Of a DNA stretch of 59,334 bases, positions 6,623 to 16,730 are shown piece after piece. The DNA comes from Nocardia yamanashiensis NBRC 100130. Its GTDB lineage: Bacteria; Actinomycetota; Actinomycetes; Mycobacteriales; Mycobacteriaceae. Where the stretch lies: assembly GCF_001613325.1 (NCBI RefSeq), contig NZ_BDCD01000035.1, positions 1-59,334 on the forward strand, written 5' to 3'. The notes under the pieces are model-generated. The model made no database searches. It was not told the DNA's origin and worked only from the letters and a program-made list of their open reading frames with translations. The translations under genes and the position numbers were made by a program. Each line of letters starts with the position of its first letter. Position 1 is the first letter of the stretch.

Positions 6623-9600
6623 ATGCGTTTGCTTGCCGTCGTCTCCGGATCATTGGGCCTGTTGCTCGCCGTGCTGGTGCCGTTGCTGCCGGTGCGGCAG
6701 GACCGGGCGAGTCTGGACTGGCCGCAGGCGCAATCGCTGCAGGTGACCGCGCCACTGGTGGATTACGTGCCGCTCGATCTGGATGTGAGCGTGCCGTGCA
6801 CGGCCATTCGGGAATTGCCGAGCGGGACGGTGCTTTCCACCATTCCGGCCGAGGCGCCGGGCGGGCAGGCCAAAGGACTGCTTGTTCGCGTCGAGGATGT
6901 GCCGGGGAGCGGACGCACGTTGTCGGTGCTGGTCCGCAATATCCCGCTGCTGACGGCGCCGATCTCGCAATTCGCCGGGGCCGGAACCAACTCTGAGGGT
7001 GGGGGTTCCGGGGGCGGGGTCGCGCCGAGTTCGGGCGCGGGGACGCTGCCCGGGGCGGCCACCGCACCGGATGCCGGATTGCAGACCGTGCCCGGGGCGG
7101 GAGCCGGGACGGGATTGCGGCCGGCGGGACAGCCGGAAACCAGTGGACCGCCGCCCGGTATGGCGCCGCCGCCCGGCAGCACCCCGCCGCCGGGGAGCAC
7201 CCCGCCGCCCGGCAGCACCCCGCCGCCGGGGAGCACCCCTCCGCCCGGTAGCACGCCGCCATCCGGCATGCAGCCGCCCGGGAGCGCTTCGCCCACTGGA
7301 ACCGTTCCGCCCGGCAATGCCCCGAACTCGGGAGCCGCCCCGTCGCCGGGTGCGTCCGCCGCACCCAGCGGGTCCGTCGCCCCGAGCGCCGGTGCGCAAC
7401 CGGGCGCCGGTGCGACCAAGCGGGACAACACATCCGGTGCTTGCGCGCTCACCGTGCGCTCCAACTACACCGAAACAGTCGCCGAATTGACCGGCGTGAA
7501 GAAGCCGGACGGTTCGGCCTACCGCGGATCGATCGATCGCGACGTCCGGCCGCAGATCGTCGGCGTCTACACCGATCTCGACCAGACCAGACTCGGCGAT
7601 GCCCGCCTGCACGCCTCGGTGGATTCGCGCTTCTCCTCCAGCCCGAGCGCGCTGAAGCTCGCCGCGATCGTGGGCGCGGTGCTGTTCACGCTGCTGTCGC
7701 TGGTCTGCCTCTACTTCATCGACGCCGCCGACGGTCGCCGCACGCGACGCTTCCTGCCCGCCCGCTGGTGGCGGGTCACCCCAGCTGATGCCGTGGTCGC
7801 CGGAACCCTGGCGCTGTGGCATGTGATCGGCGCCAATACTTCCGACGACGGCTACATCCTCACCATGGCGCGCGCCTCGCGGGAAGCGGGCTACACCGCC
7901 AACTACTACCGCTGGTTCGGGGTGGCGGAAGCGCCGGTCGGCTGGCCGTACGAGATCCTCGCGCAGATGACCCGGGTCAGCGATGCGAGCCTGTGGATGC
8001 GCCTGCCGTCCCTGCTCACCGGAATTCTCTGCTGGTGGGTGATCAGCCGGGAAGTGCTGCCGCGCTTGGGTGCGAGGGTGCGCAGCAGTCTCTCTGCGCG
8101 CTGGACGGCCGCGCTGGTCTTCCTCGCGTTCTGGCTGCCCTTCAACAATGGTCTCCGCCCCGAACCGCTCATCGCGCTCGGCGCGCTGCTCACCTGGTGC
8201 TCCATGGAACGGGCCATCGCCACCCGGCGCTTGCTGCCCGCCGCCGTGGCGATCCTGATCGCGGCCTTCTCGCTCGGCGCGGGCCCGTCCGGATTGATCT
8301 GCCTGGCGGCGCTTTTCGCGGGCGCACGCCAGGTCATCCAGATCCTGATCACCCGCGTTCGCGCCGAGGTCGGCGCGTCCGGCGAGACCTGGAAGACGCT
8401 GCTCGGCTACGCTTCCCGCCTCGCGCCCATGCTCGCCGCGGGCACGCTGGTGCTCGTGGTGACGTTCGCGGACCACAGCTTGGCCGCGATCCGGGAATCC
8501 GCGCGTGTGCGAACGGCGGTCGGGCCCAACAAGTCCTGGTTCGAGGAGTACACGCGCTGGCAGACGCTGCTGTCGCTGAACCCCGATGGTTCGCTGACGC
8601 GGCGCTTTGGCGTGCTCGCCATGGTGCTGTGCCTGGGTGTGTGCGTACTCGTCGCACTGCGTAAAGGCGGGCGGATCCCGGACACCGCGCGCGGACCGGT
8701 GGCGCGCGTGCTCGCGATCGTCTTCATGTCGATGCTGCTGATGATGTTCACCCCGACCAAGTGGACCCACCACTTCGGTGTGTACGCCGGACTGGCGGCC
8801 GCGCTCGCGGCGGTGACGACGGTCGTGCTGGGCCGCAACGGTATTCGCACCCGCTACTACCGGTCCTTGTTCGCGGCAGCCGTCCTGTTCGTACTGGCGA
8901 TCTGCACCACCGGTTCCAACGGCTGGTGGTATGTGTCCGCCTACGGAGTCTGGTCCCCGAAGGACGCACCGGAGATCGCCGGTATCGGCGTATCCTCGCT
9001 CCTCCTGGTCGGCGTAGTGCTGTGCCTCATCGCGGCGGCCTGGCAGTACTTCCGCGAGCCATACCGGACCCCCGGCAACGAAGTCGGCGCAAGACCCCTC
9101 GGCCGCATAGTGATCCGCCCCCTGACCGTGGCAGCGGCCGTCCTGGTGGTCTTCGAGGTGGTCTCGTTCGCCTCCGCCGCCTACGCCCAATACCCGGCCT
9201 ACTCGGTCGCACTCGCGAACCTGCGCACCCTCCAGGGCAAGCCGTGCTCGCTAGCCGATGACGTTCTCGTGGAACGCAATACCTCCGATTCCCTCCTGAC
9301 CCCCTACACCGGATCGGCAGCCGACGGCCTAGCCGCCGAAAACACCGGCTTCACCCCCAACGGCGTAGGCGACCTGAAACCGGACGGCCCCAGCGGCCAG
9401 AACGCCCCCGACTCCGGCAGCGGCGGCCCACCTGATTCCGGCTCCGGCGGTGAAGGCGGCGGCCAAGGCCCCGCAGGCGGTGGTCAGGGCGGCCAAGGAA
9501 ACGGCCCGGGCAATGCCAGCCAAGGCAATGGTGGCCAAGGCAATGGTGGCCAAGGCCAGGGCAACGGTGCTCAAGGCAATGGCGGTGGCCAAGGTAACGG

Positions 9601-10579
9601 CCAGGGCGGTAACGCCGGCCAAGGTAACGGCAGCCCAGGAAAGGGCGCTCAGGGCGGCGGCCAGGGCGGTAGCGGTGGCCCAGGTAATGGTGGTGGCTCC
9701 GGTCCTAGCGGGGCTGGGCCGGGCGGGGGCGCGCCTGCTGCGCCCGGGATCAACGGCAGCACGGTGATGTTGCCGTTCGATCTGGAATCGTCGCGCACGC
9801 CGGTGCTGGGCAGCTATGCGACCGGTGGTCAGCAGACGGCGGCGCACCTCGCTACGCAGTGGTACAAGCTGGATCTGGCTGCGGTGCAGCAGGATCCGGC
9901 GTATCGCGTGCTGGTGCTCACCGTGGCGGGCCGGATCGGCGCGGGGGAGAACGGGCAAGCGCCCGGTGCTCGCCTGCGGTTGGAGTTCGCGCAGCGCGCC
10001 GACGACGGCAGCTTCCGGCAGCTCGGCGAGTTGACTCCGCCTACCGTCGGCGGTGCGCCTGCCTGGCGCAACCTGCCGGTGGCGTTGGACCGGATTCCTG
10101 CGCAGACCAATGCGATTCGATTGGTCGCCGACACCGATGCCGGTGACCCGACCGGTAAGCAGTGGATCGCCGTCACGCCGCCGCGGCTGCCCAGGCTGGG
10201 CACGCTGAACGACGTCGTCGGCGACAAGGACCCGGTCATCACGGATTTCCATGTGGGACTGGCGTTCCCGTGCCAGCACCCGTTCGACACTCGCGACGGC
10301 GTGGTGGTGCAGCTGCCGAAGTGGCGCATCCTCCCCGACAAGCTGAATGCCGCCGTATCCCAGACCTGGCAGGGCGACACCGGCGGCGGCCCGCTGGGCT
10401 GGGCGAACCTGCTGGTCCGTACGCGCACGATCCCGACATACCTGGACAACGACTGGACCCGCGACTGGGGTGAGCTGCAAGTCCTCACCCCGTATGTCCG
10501 CACCTCGCCCGCCGTCATCGGCGTACAGGTCGAAAACCGCTGGGGCTGGGAGAAAGACGCGCCGATCAAGACCAAGTAA
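6623..10579 (+). CDS. Arabinosyltransferase (Emb family) with two long low-complexity insertions
   Basis: This 1318-residue integral membrane GT-C glycosyltransferase is of the EmbA/B/C type and polymerises arabinan for arabinogalactan or lipoarabinomannan from decaprenyl-phosphoryl arabinose. The GT-C Asp pair lies in NTSDDGYILTMAR (about residue 408), followed by many hydrophobic segments and a C-terminal carbohydrate-binding region. The N-terminal periplasmic domain is interrupted by a Pro/Gly/Ser/Thr tract (bases about 6997-7430) and the C-terminal domain by a Gly/Gln/Asn tract (about 9400-9740). The start ATG at 6623 has GGTGGGGG nearby; a GTG at 6593 would add ten residues. It ends at a strong bidirectional terminator. 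Only one emb gene is visible here, so EmbA, B or C cannot be distinguished. Confidence 0.88.
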   Translation: MRLLAVVSGSLGLLLAVLVPLLPVRQDRASLDWPQAQSLQVTAPLVDYVPLDLDVSVPCTAIRELPSGTVLSTIPAEAPGGQAKGLLVRVEDVPGSGRTLSVLVRNIPLLTAPISQFAGAGTNSEGGGSGGGVAPSSGAGTLPGAATAPDAGLQTVPGAGAGTGLRPAGQPETSGPPPGMAPPPGSTPPPGSTPPPGSTPPPGSTPPPGSTPPSGMQPPGSASPTGTVPPGNAPNSGAAPSPGASAAPSGSVAPSAGAQPGAGATKRDNTSGACALTVRSNYTETVAELTGVKKPDGSAYRGSIDRDVRPQIVGVYTDLDQTRLGDARLHASVDSRFSSSPSALKLAAIVGAVLFTLLSLVCLYFIDAADGRRTRRFLPARWWRVTPADAVVAGTLALWHVIGANTSDDGYILTMARASREAGYTANYYRWFGVAEAPVGWPYEILAQMTRVSDASLWMRLPSLLTGILCWWVISREVLPRLGARVRSSLSARWTAALVFLAFWLPFNNGLRPEPLIALGALLTWCSMERAIATRRLLPAAVAILIAAFSLGAGPSGLICLAALFAGARQVIQILITRVRAEVGASGETWKTLLGYASRLAPMLAAGTLVLVVTFADHSLAAIRESARVRTAVGPNKSWFEEYTRWQTLLSLNPDGSLTRRFGVLAMVLCLGVCVLVALRKGGRIPDTARGPVARVLAIVFMSMLLMMFTPTKWTHHFGVYAGLAAALAAVTTVVLGRNGIRTRYYRSLFAAAVLFVLAICTTGSNGWWYVSAYGVWSPKDAPEIAGIGVSSLLLVGVVLCLIAAAWQYFREPYRTPGNEVGARPLGRIVIRPLTVAAAVLVVFEVVSFASAAYAQYPAYSVALANLRTLQGKPCSLADDVLVERNTSDSLLTPYTGSAADGLAAENTGFTPNGVGDLKPDGPSGQNAPDSGSGGPPDSGSGGEGGGQGPAGGGQGGQGNGPGNASQGNGGQGNGGQGQGNGAQGNGGGQGNGQGGNAGQGNGSPGKGAQGGGQGGSGGPGNGGGSGPSGAGPGGGAPAAPGINGSTVMLPFDLESSRTPVLGSYATGGQQTAAHLATQWYKLDLAAVQQDPAYRVLVLTVAGRIGAGENGQAPGARLRLEFAQRADDGSFRQLGELTPPTVGGAPAWRNLPVALDRIPAQTNAIRLVADTDAGDPTGKQWIAVTPPRLPRLGTLNDVVGDKDPVITDFHVGLAFPCQHPFDTRDGVVVQLPKWRILPDKLNAAVSQTWQGDTGGGPLGWANLLVRTRTIPTYLDNDWTRDWGELQVLTPYVRTSPAVIGVQVENRWGWEKDAPIKTK
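7142..7270 (+). repeat. Imperfect 18-bp in-frame repeats encoding PPPGST units in emb
   Basis: Five to six units of an 18-bp sequence of the type CCGCCGCCCGGCAGCACC occur in tandem with silent differences, encoding repeated P-P-P-G-S-T. The period is a multiple of three, so copy-number change keeps the frame. Confidence 0.75.
9480..9680 (+). repeat. Gly-Gln/Asn-rich in-frame repeats in the C-terminal domain of emb
   Basis: Short units of the type GGTGGCCAAGGCAATGG recur and encode G-Q-G-N-G-G-Q repeats. Some are exact 12-bp duplications (about 9521-9552), as expected from slippage. The tract separates the last hydrophobic region from the C-terminal domain. Confidence 0.7.
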
Positions 10580-10592
10580 CGCCATACGAAAA

Positions 10593-10626
10593 GATCCGCC
10601 CCCTCCCGAATGGGAGGGGGCGGATC
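10593..10626. terminator. Bidirectional terminator between emb and the mycolyltransferase gene
   Basis: GATCCGCCCCCTCCC and its complement form a perfect 15-bp stem around GAAT, flanked by AA and CTT. It lies between the convergent stops at 10579 and 10662. Confidence 0.85.
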
Positions 10627-10661
10627 CTTGTATTCGCTTGTCGCAGTACGCGTCTACCGCA

Positions 10662-11819
10662 TCAGTTCTGCGGAGCCGGCGCCCCGCCACCCGCACCCTG
10701 CATCCCGGGCTGGCCGTCCGCCGGCGGCGGAGGCTGCGCGCCCGCAGGGAGCGGCTTGCCGATGTACTTGGCGATATCGGGCATCATCCGGTTCGCCATC
10801 TGCTCCCAGGTACCCCAGTTGTGGATGCCGTACTCGGGGAAGTCATAGGTGACCTTGTCGTATCCGAGCCCGTTGAGCTTGGTCTGGAACGCCTTGGTAT
10901 TGGCCAGGGCGATCGCTTCCAGCGGCATGCCGAGCGTGATGGCGTCCGTCGAAGTCAGATCCTGGCTGGCCGGCATCGCACTGCCGTTGGCGATGTACAG
11001 CTGCGTCCCGTTGGCGATCAGCTGCGGCAGGAACTGGTAGGGATCCATGCGGTTCCACTTGTCGCTGCCCGCCGCGGTCATGCAGTCGATGTTGTATCCA
11101 CCGGCCGCGAACATGGCCAGCCGCAACGCTTCTCGCATCCCGGGCGCGGACATGTACAGGTACCCGGACAGCGATCCGGCGTACACGAACTGATCCGGGT
11201 GGTAGGCCGCCATCATGAGCGCCGCGCCGCCGCCCATGGACAGTCCGAACACGCCGTTGCGAGAGTCACTGAAGCCCAGCTTGTTTCGCAGCGCGTTCTT
11301 CAGATCCTGGGTCAGATAGGTCTCCCAGGCATAGGTGCTGGTCTTGCCCATGGTTTCGGAGAAGCCGTCGATGGCCGAACCGGAGGGCAGCCCGGTCTGC
11401 TCGATGTTGTATCCCGCGAAACTGCTCGGCGCGTCCCAGTCCACATAGAAGCTGGACATGCCGCCGACCGGCATCACCACATTGATATTGAACTTGGTGA
11501 GCGCCGCCGGAATGGAGGTGTGCTCTTCCCACCCGTTGAGCGAGCTTTCGGCGCGTTCCCCGTCGAGCAGGTAGACGACCCGGTCGGTATTGCCATCGGC
11601 CGCGCGGAAGATGCGGTTCTTGACCGACCCCATGCTGGAATCGACATAGAAGTCGAATCCGGACGAGTCGTAGGACGCCGCCGCGGGTCCGGCCACTACC
11701 GCCGACGCCCCGAACGGCAGCAGGGCGGCGACGGCGGTTCCCACCATCGTGCGCTTGAGCCATCCACCCCGGGATCTGTGACGGCGCTCCGGCGCCCTTC
11801 GCACAGCCATGCCTCGCAT
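10662..11819 (-). CDS. Secreted mycolyltransferase (antigen 85 / esterase D family)
   Basis: This exported protein of 385 residues carries a long N-terminal signal region: a basic stretch ending in WLKRT, a hydrophobic core and likely cleavage after GPAAA near residue 48. The alpha/beta-hydrolase nucleophile is S194 in GLSMGGGAA, and a C-terminal catalytic His is seen in GIHNWGTW, matching the antigen 85 pattern. It should transfer mycolic acid between trehalose monomycolate molecules or to arabinogalactan in the envelope. The C-terminus is a Pro/Gly-rich tail. I chose the ATG at 11819 because GGGAAAGG lies upstream; an in-frame ATG at 11855 is possible. Its position next to emb fits cell-wall assembly. 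Confidence 0.87.
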   Translation of the reverse strand: MRGMAVRRAPERRHRSRGGWLKRTMVGTAVAALLPFGASAVVAGPAAASYDSSGFDFYVDSSMGSVKNRIFRAADGNTDRVVYLLDGERAESSLNGWEEHTSIPAALTKFNINVVMPVGGMSSFYVDWDAPSSFAGYNIEQTGLPSGSAIDGFSETMGKTSTYAWETYLTQDLKNALRNKLGFSDSRNGVFGLSMGGGAALMMAAYHPDQFVYAGSLSGYLYMSAPGMREALRLAMFAAGGYNIDCMTAAGSDKWNRMDPYQFLPQLIANGTQLYIANGSAMPASQDLTSTDAITLGMPLEAIALANTKAFQTKLNGLGYDKVTYDFPEYGIHNWGTWEQMANRMMPDIAKYIGKPLPAGAQPPPPADGQPGMQGAGGGAPAPQN

Positions 11820-11986
11820 ATTTGGTTTTGGCCTTTCCCTTGTGCGCGACCGCACCGGGCCGCTTCCCCTCGATATCGCCGCAGTCGATCACGCGCGGCA
11901 GTGCCGTCGCAGCATATCGCGCCTCGGAAGCGGGGTCTCACCGAATCGTCGATAGCTGTTGTGCATCAATAGAGTTGGCGAAAGGC

Positions 11987-12025
11987 CGAAGCAGCGGGTC
12001 ACCGCGATGGCGGCCCGCTGCTTCG
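11987..12025 (-). terminator. Terminator-like hairpin downstream of thiC
   Basis: CGAAGCAGCGGG (11987-11998) pairs with CCCGCTGCTTCG (12014-12025), a 12-bp stem with a 15-nt loop, 17 bp beyond the thiC stop. Confidence 0.65.
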
Positions 12026-12041
12026 AATCGCGCTGCGAAGG

Positions 12042-13712
<1,671 letters not shown>

Positions 13713-13723
13713 ATGAATCCTCC

Positions 13724-13806
13724 CTACGCCGGCATTACCCGGTCAGGTTCATACGGTCGACGGCCCGCTAGCCGTCCTCTCAGCCCGCTGGTGCGAGCCC
13801 CCGTTG
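13724..13806 (-). promoter_or_regulatory. TPP (THI-box) riboswitch upstream of thiC
   Basis: On the minus strand the leader carries the two TPP-riboswitch signatures: CTGAGAGG near the 5' end and, after a variable stem, ACCGTATGAACCTGACC followed by GGGTAATGCCGGCG. The element ends next to the GGAGG ribosome binding site of thiC, pointing to translational control through sequestration of that site. Confidence 0.95.
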
Positions 13807-13912
13807 GAGCGAAATGATTGCGCCCCGACCATACCCAACCCCTTCGGCGAGCCGGAACCGAATGCCCAGGCATATACGATTCCCGCCCTGCGGGCGTGCG
13901 GGAGAGGGGAGT

Positions 13913-13956
13913 GGGGGCTAAGCCCCCAAACCCCCTTAGCGGGGGCAAGCCCCCGC
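13913..13956. repeat. Two short G/C hairpins before the minisatellite
   Basis: GGGGGCT-A-AGCCCCC (13913-13927) and GCGGGGGC-AA-GCCCCCGC (13939-13956) are perfect short palindromes. Similar hairpins occur before several other genes in this window. Confidence 0.55.
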
Positions 13957-13962
13957 ACCCCC

Positions 13963-14110
13963 GCGTGCTGGGCAGGCACCCACACCCCCGCATGCTGGGC
14001 AGGCCCCCACACCTCCGCGTGCTGGGCAGGCCCCCACACCCCTGCGTGCTGGGTAGCCCCCCGTAGCCCGCGTGCTGGGCGGGCCCCGCACCCCGCGTAC
14101 TGGGTAAGCC
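13963..14110. repeat. 27-bp tandem repeat (minisatellite), six copies
   Basis: GCGTGCTGGG or a one-base variant begins at 13963, 13990, 14017, 14044, 14070 and 14095. The period is 27, 27, 27, 26 and 25 bp; the unit is about GCGTGCTGGGCAGGCCCCCACACC plus three bases. The last two copies are shortened, which breaks any reading frame. It lies between thiC and the lipase gene; I see no gene here. Confidence 0.85.
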
Positions 14111-14129
14111 ACTGTGCCCCGAAATGTAT

Positions 14130-14159
14130 GCAGCCTCCGCGTTCGTACGCGGAGGCTGC
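14130..14159 (-). terminator. Terminator of the lipase gene
   Basis: GCAGCCTCCGCGT and ACGCGGAGGCTGC form a perfect 13-bp stem around TCGT, 19 bp beyond the lipase stop codon. Confidence 0.8.
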
Positions 14160-14177
14160 TCGGTACTTCCTTGTGCC

Positions 14178-15572
14178 TTACCGCTCCTGGGGGCCGATCG
14201 GCCAGCCGAGGGCGCCGAAGGCGGCGTTGAGTTCGATTTCGGTCATGGTCGCTAGGGCGTCGAGGCTGGCGATCATGGTGATTACGTTGTCGGTGCGGCA
14301 GCCGGTGGGGGTGGGGGCGCCGGGGGTGAGGCGGGCTTTGATCCAGTTGAAGGCGTCTGCCATGCCGAGGGTGGTGAGGGTGAGGTGTTCGCTGAGGTGG
14401 TCGCGTTTGTAGTAGACGGAGGTGCCGCCTTCGCACCATTGCTGGACCATGCGGTCGTTGGTGTACCAGGGGACGGCTTCGTCGAAGACGCCTTGGTAGA
14501 CCATGGTGGGGGCGGTGGGCGGGTTGCTGCCCAGGACGGTGGAGTCGAAGACTTCCTTGATCTCGGGGAGGGCCAGGTAGTCGGCGATGGGGATGGTGAG
14601 CATGCGCTGGTAGTCGGTGAACATGAGGTTCAGGACATTGCGGACCAGGCATTGGTTGGCGGTGCGGTCCATGACCGCCCGGCCTTCCGCCGTCAGGTAG
14701 CGGTCGGTGGTTTCGGCGAACTTCGGGTACGCGTTGCGGAGTGAGGCGATGCCGACGCCGATCAGGCTGGCGAACATCGAACCGTTCACGTGCAGCAGCG
14801 ATTCCACGTCCGAGACGGGCGCGCCCATGGCGATGCCCTGCACATTCAGTTCGGGCGCGTACGTCGGCTGCATTTCCGCCGCCCATCCGCTGCCCATGCC
14901 GCCGCCGGAGTAACCCCACAGGGCGACAGGGGTATTCGCGCCGTCCAGGCCCAGCGGCTGGAATGCCTCCGCGGCCCGGATGCTGTCCAGAATCATGTAG
15001 CCGGGCTCCTTCGCCACGGCCAGATGTCCGTAAAGCCCTTCGTAGTCAGGCACATTGATCGCATAGCCCTGGCTGATGGACGCCGCCAGCTCCAGGTACT
15101 CGACCGTGGAGTGAATGCCTTCCAGCGCCGGCAATCCGCCGCCCTGCTGCAGCACGTACGAGGGCGCGCAGTTCGGCGAGGTGCTGTCGTAGAAGAACTG
15201 ATGCGATACCAGCGGCCGGCTGCGAGAAGTGTTGGCGCCCTGCGGAACCGCCACCGTGGTCGCCGCGACCGTCGGCTGCCCGAACAGATCGGTGGTGCGA
15301 TACAACAACTGCCACGACCGCACATGCACCGGCAGCACCGTGAGCACGGCCAATTGCACTTCCCGCGACCGCAGAATCGTGCCCGGCGCGGTCGATTCGA
15401 ACCCGCCCGGCGCTTGATAGAACCCATCCACGTTCAGCGGTAGCGGTTCCGCCCCCGCCGGTGTCGCGCCGGTCCCCACCAGCACCGCACCGGCGGCGGT
15501 CAGTGCCGTGGCGAGCGCGGCCGCGGTCAACCGCCGCCACCCCCGCCGTCGGCGATCCCCATTGATAGCCAC
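14178..15572 (-). CDS. Secreted lipase (LIP family, PF03583-like)
   Basis: The protein is about 464 residues with an N-terminal signal peptide: a basic stretch NGDRRRRGWRRL, a hydrophobic core, and likely cleavage after ATPAGA. The alpha/beta-hydrolase nucleophile is S222 in GYSGGG; QGVFDEAVP and DHLSEH near the C-terminus supply the expected Asp and His. This matches secretory triacylglycerol lipases of actinobacteria, acting outside the cell or in the envelope. I chose the GTG at 15572 because AGGAAGGGA lies just upstream; an ATG at 15632 falls inside the candidate operator. A TetR gene is divergent and probably controls it. Confidence 0.82.
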   Translation of the reverse strand: MAINGDRRRRGWRRLTAAALATALTAAGAVLVGTGATPAGAEPLPLNVDGFYQAPGGFESTAPGTILRSREVQLAVLTVLPVHVRSWQLLYRTTDLFGQPTVAATTVAVPQGANTSRSRPLVSHQFFYDSTSPNCAPSYVLQQGGGLPALEGIHSTVEYLELAASISQGYAINVPDYEGLYGHLAVAKEPGYMILDSIRAAEAFQPLGLDGANTPVALWGYSGGGMGSGWAAEMQPTYAPELNVQGIAMGAPVSDVESLLHVNGSMFASLIGVGIASLRNAYPKFAETTDRYLTAEGRAVMDRTANQCLVRNVLNLMFTDYQRMLTIPIADYLALPEIKEVFDSTVLGSNPPTAPTMVYQGVFDEAVPWYTNDRMVQQWCEGGTSVYYKRDHLSEHLTLTTLGMADAFNWIKARLTPGAPTPTGCRTDNVITMIASLDALATMTEIELNAAFGALGWPIGPQER

Positions 15573-15621
15573 GTCTGTTCCCTTCCTCATCGACGTGACA
15601 GCGATTACAACACGGCGTCCA

Positions 15622-15633
15622 CTTGTCAACAAG
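15622..15633. promoter_or_regulatory. Candidate operator between lipase and TetR genes
   Basis: CTTGT-CA-ACAAG has perfect 5-bp arms around a 2-bp spacer. It sits in the divergent promoter region, 50 bp from the lipase GTG and 36 bp from the TetR ATG. Confidence 0.4.
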
Positions 15634-15669
15634 ATGTCTTTCTGAAACGTGCTTGGCTATCGTTTAGGC

Positions 15670-16344
15670 ATGTCCCGCAGCATTCCCGCCGCGGCGCCCG
15701 ACCGGACCCCCGTGCGGCGCCGCATCCGCGGCCTCGACGCCGACGAGCGCAGCGCCCAGCGCCGCCGTCAACTCCTCGCCGCCGCCACCGAACTGTTTGC
15801 CCGGCAAAGCTATTCGGGCACGTCCATCGAACAGATCTGCCAGCAGGCGTACGTCGGCACCAAAGGCTTCTACGATCACTTCGACAGCAAGGAAGCGTGC
15901 TACACGGCCCTGCTGGAACAGATCACCGCGCAGATCCAGCAACGCGTCGGAGAGGTCGCGGCCGAGACCGCGGACCAGGACTGGTCCGACCGCGCCCGCG
16001 CCATCCTGTCGGCCTTCGTGCACGCCATCGTCGACGATCCGCGCCTGGCCAAGGTCACCTTCGGCGAGGCGGGCGGCATCTCACCCGCCGTCGAAGCCCA
16101 GCGCCGCAGCAATCGCCGCTGGTCCGCCGCCTTCCTGAATCAGCAATGGCCCCGGGTGGATACGCTCGACGAGCGCCAGAGCCTGGCGCTGGCGCTCGCG
16201 GTGATCGGCGGCATGTTCGAACTCGTCGCCGACTGGCTGCACCACCACGACGACGGCGAGGCCCCCGACACAGTGGAAACCCTGATCGAGGACCTGGCTC
16301 GTTTCGTCGGCGTCGTCAATGCGGGGCGGGCTGCGGGGCAATAA
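15670..16344 (+). CDS. TetR-family regulator, divergent from the lipase
   Basis: The protein is 224 residues from the ATG at 15670, or 231 from a GTG at 15649; neither has a strong ribosome binding site. The helix-turn-helix is TSIEQICQQAYVGTKGFYDH, and the following FDSKEACYTALLEQ is typical of TetR helix 4. The remainder is a helical ligand-binding domain. Divergence from the lipase gene, with a small palindrome between them, suggests local control of lipase expression. Confidence 0.87.
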   Translation: MSRSIPAAAPDRTPVRRRIRGLDADERSAQRRRQLLAAATELFARQSYSGTSIEQICQQAYVGTKGFYDHFDSKEACYTALLEQITAQIQQRVGEVAAETADQDWSDRARAILSAFVHAIVDDPRLAKVTFGEAGGISPAVEAQRRSNRRWSAAFLNQQWPRVDTLDERQSLALALAVIGGMFELVADWLHHHDDGEAPDTVETLIEDLARFVGVVNAGRAAGQ

Positions 16345-16471
16345 TTCTCGGCATGGCGGTCGGTTGCGCCAGGCCCGACTTTTCGGGGCGCGGCGGTTAT
16401 CTGAATCGCATCAATTTCACTATCTCGGATGGTTAGGGTCTGCCGCGCAGATCGCAAACCTGGAGGTAATT

Positions 16472-16726
16472 GTGAAGCGATTTCTGACTGGAGCAGTGGT
16501 GACCGGCGCGGTGCTGGCGGGCGCGCTGGCAGGTTCGACGGGAACGGCTTCCGCCGAACCCATTACCGGAAGCTCGGTGCTCAACATGCTCACCGGCGGC
16601 GGCCGGGGATGCCCTGCCAAGCCCGATATTCCGTGCGGCTCCTCGGGATCGATCGATGTGGCCGCGAGTGCCATCCTGGGCCTGCTGCTCCCCGGCATCT
16701 TCCAATCGGCCGGCTCGTCGAACTAG
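16472..16726 (+). CDS. Small secreted protein of 84 residues with two cysteines
   Basis: The GTG at 16472 is preceded by GGAGG at 16462-16466. The N-terminus VKRFLTGAVVTGAVLAGALAG is a clear signal peptide with cleavage expected after TASA. The mature part of about 54 residues has two Cys in GCPAKPDIPC, which probably form a disulfide, and a hydrophobic C-terminal segment SAILGLLLPGIF. I do not recognise the family. It is convergent with the MMPL gene, with 4 bp between the two stops. Confidence 0.75.
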   Translation: MKRFLTGAVVTGAVLAGALAGSTGTASAEPITGSSVLNMLTGGGRGCPAKPDIPCGSSGSIDVAASAILGLLLPGIFQSAGSSN

Positions 16727-16730
16727 CCGC

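Noticed and set aside
8740..8980. Mobile element or insertion sequence in the window
   Set aside because: No transposase, integrase or terminal inverted repeats with target duplications were seen anywhere in the window.
6650..9190. 846-codon minus-strand frame opposite emb
   Set aside because: Antisense shadow with Arg/Gly/Asp-rich composition and no domain.
13749..14039. Repeat-protein frames across the 27-bp minisatellite
   Set aside because: The repeat gives apparent 9-residue units in several frames, but the last two units are 26 and 25 bp and break the frames; no ribosome binding site.
13963..14110. CRISPR-like array
   Set aside because: Units are contiguous 27-bp tandem repeats with no unique spacers and no cas genes.
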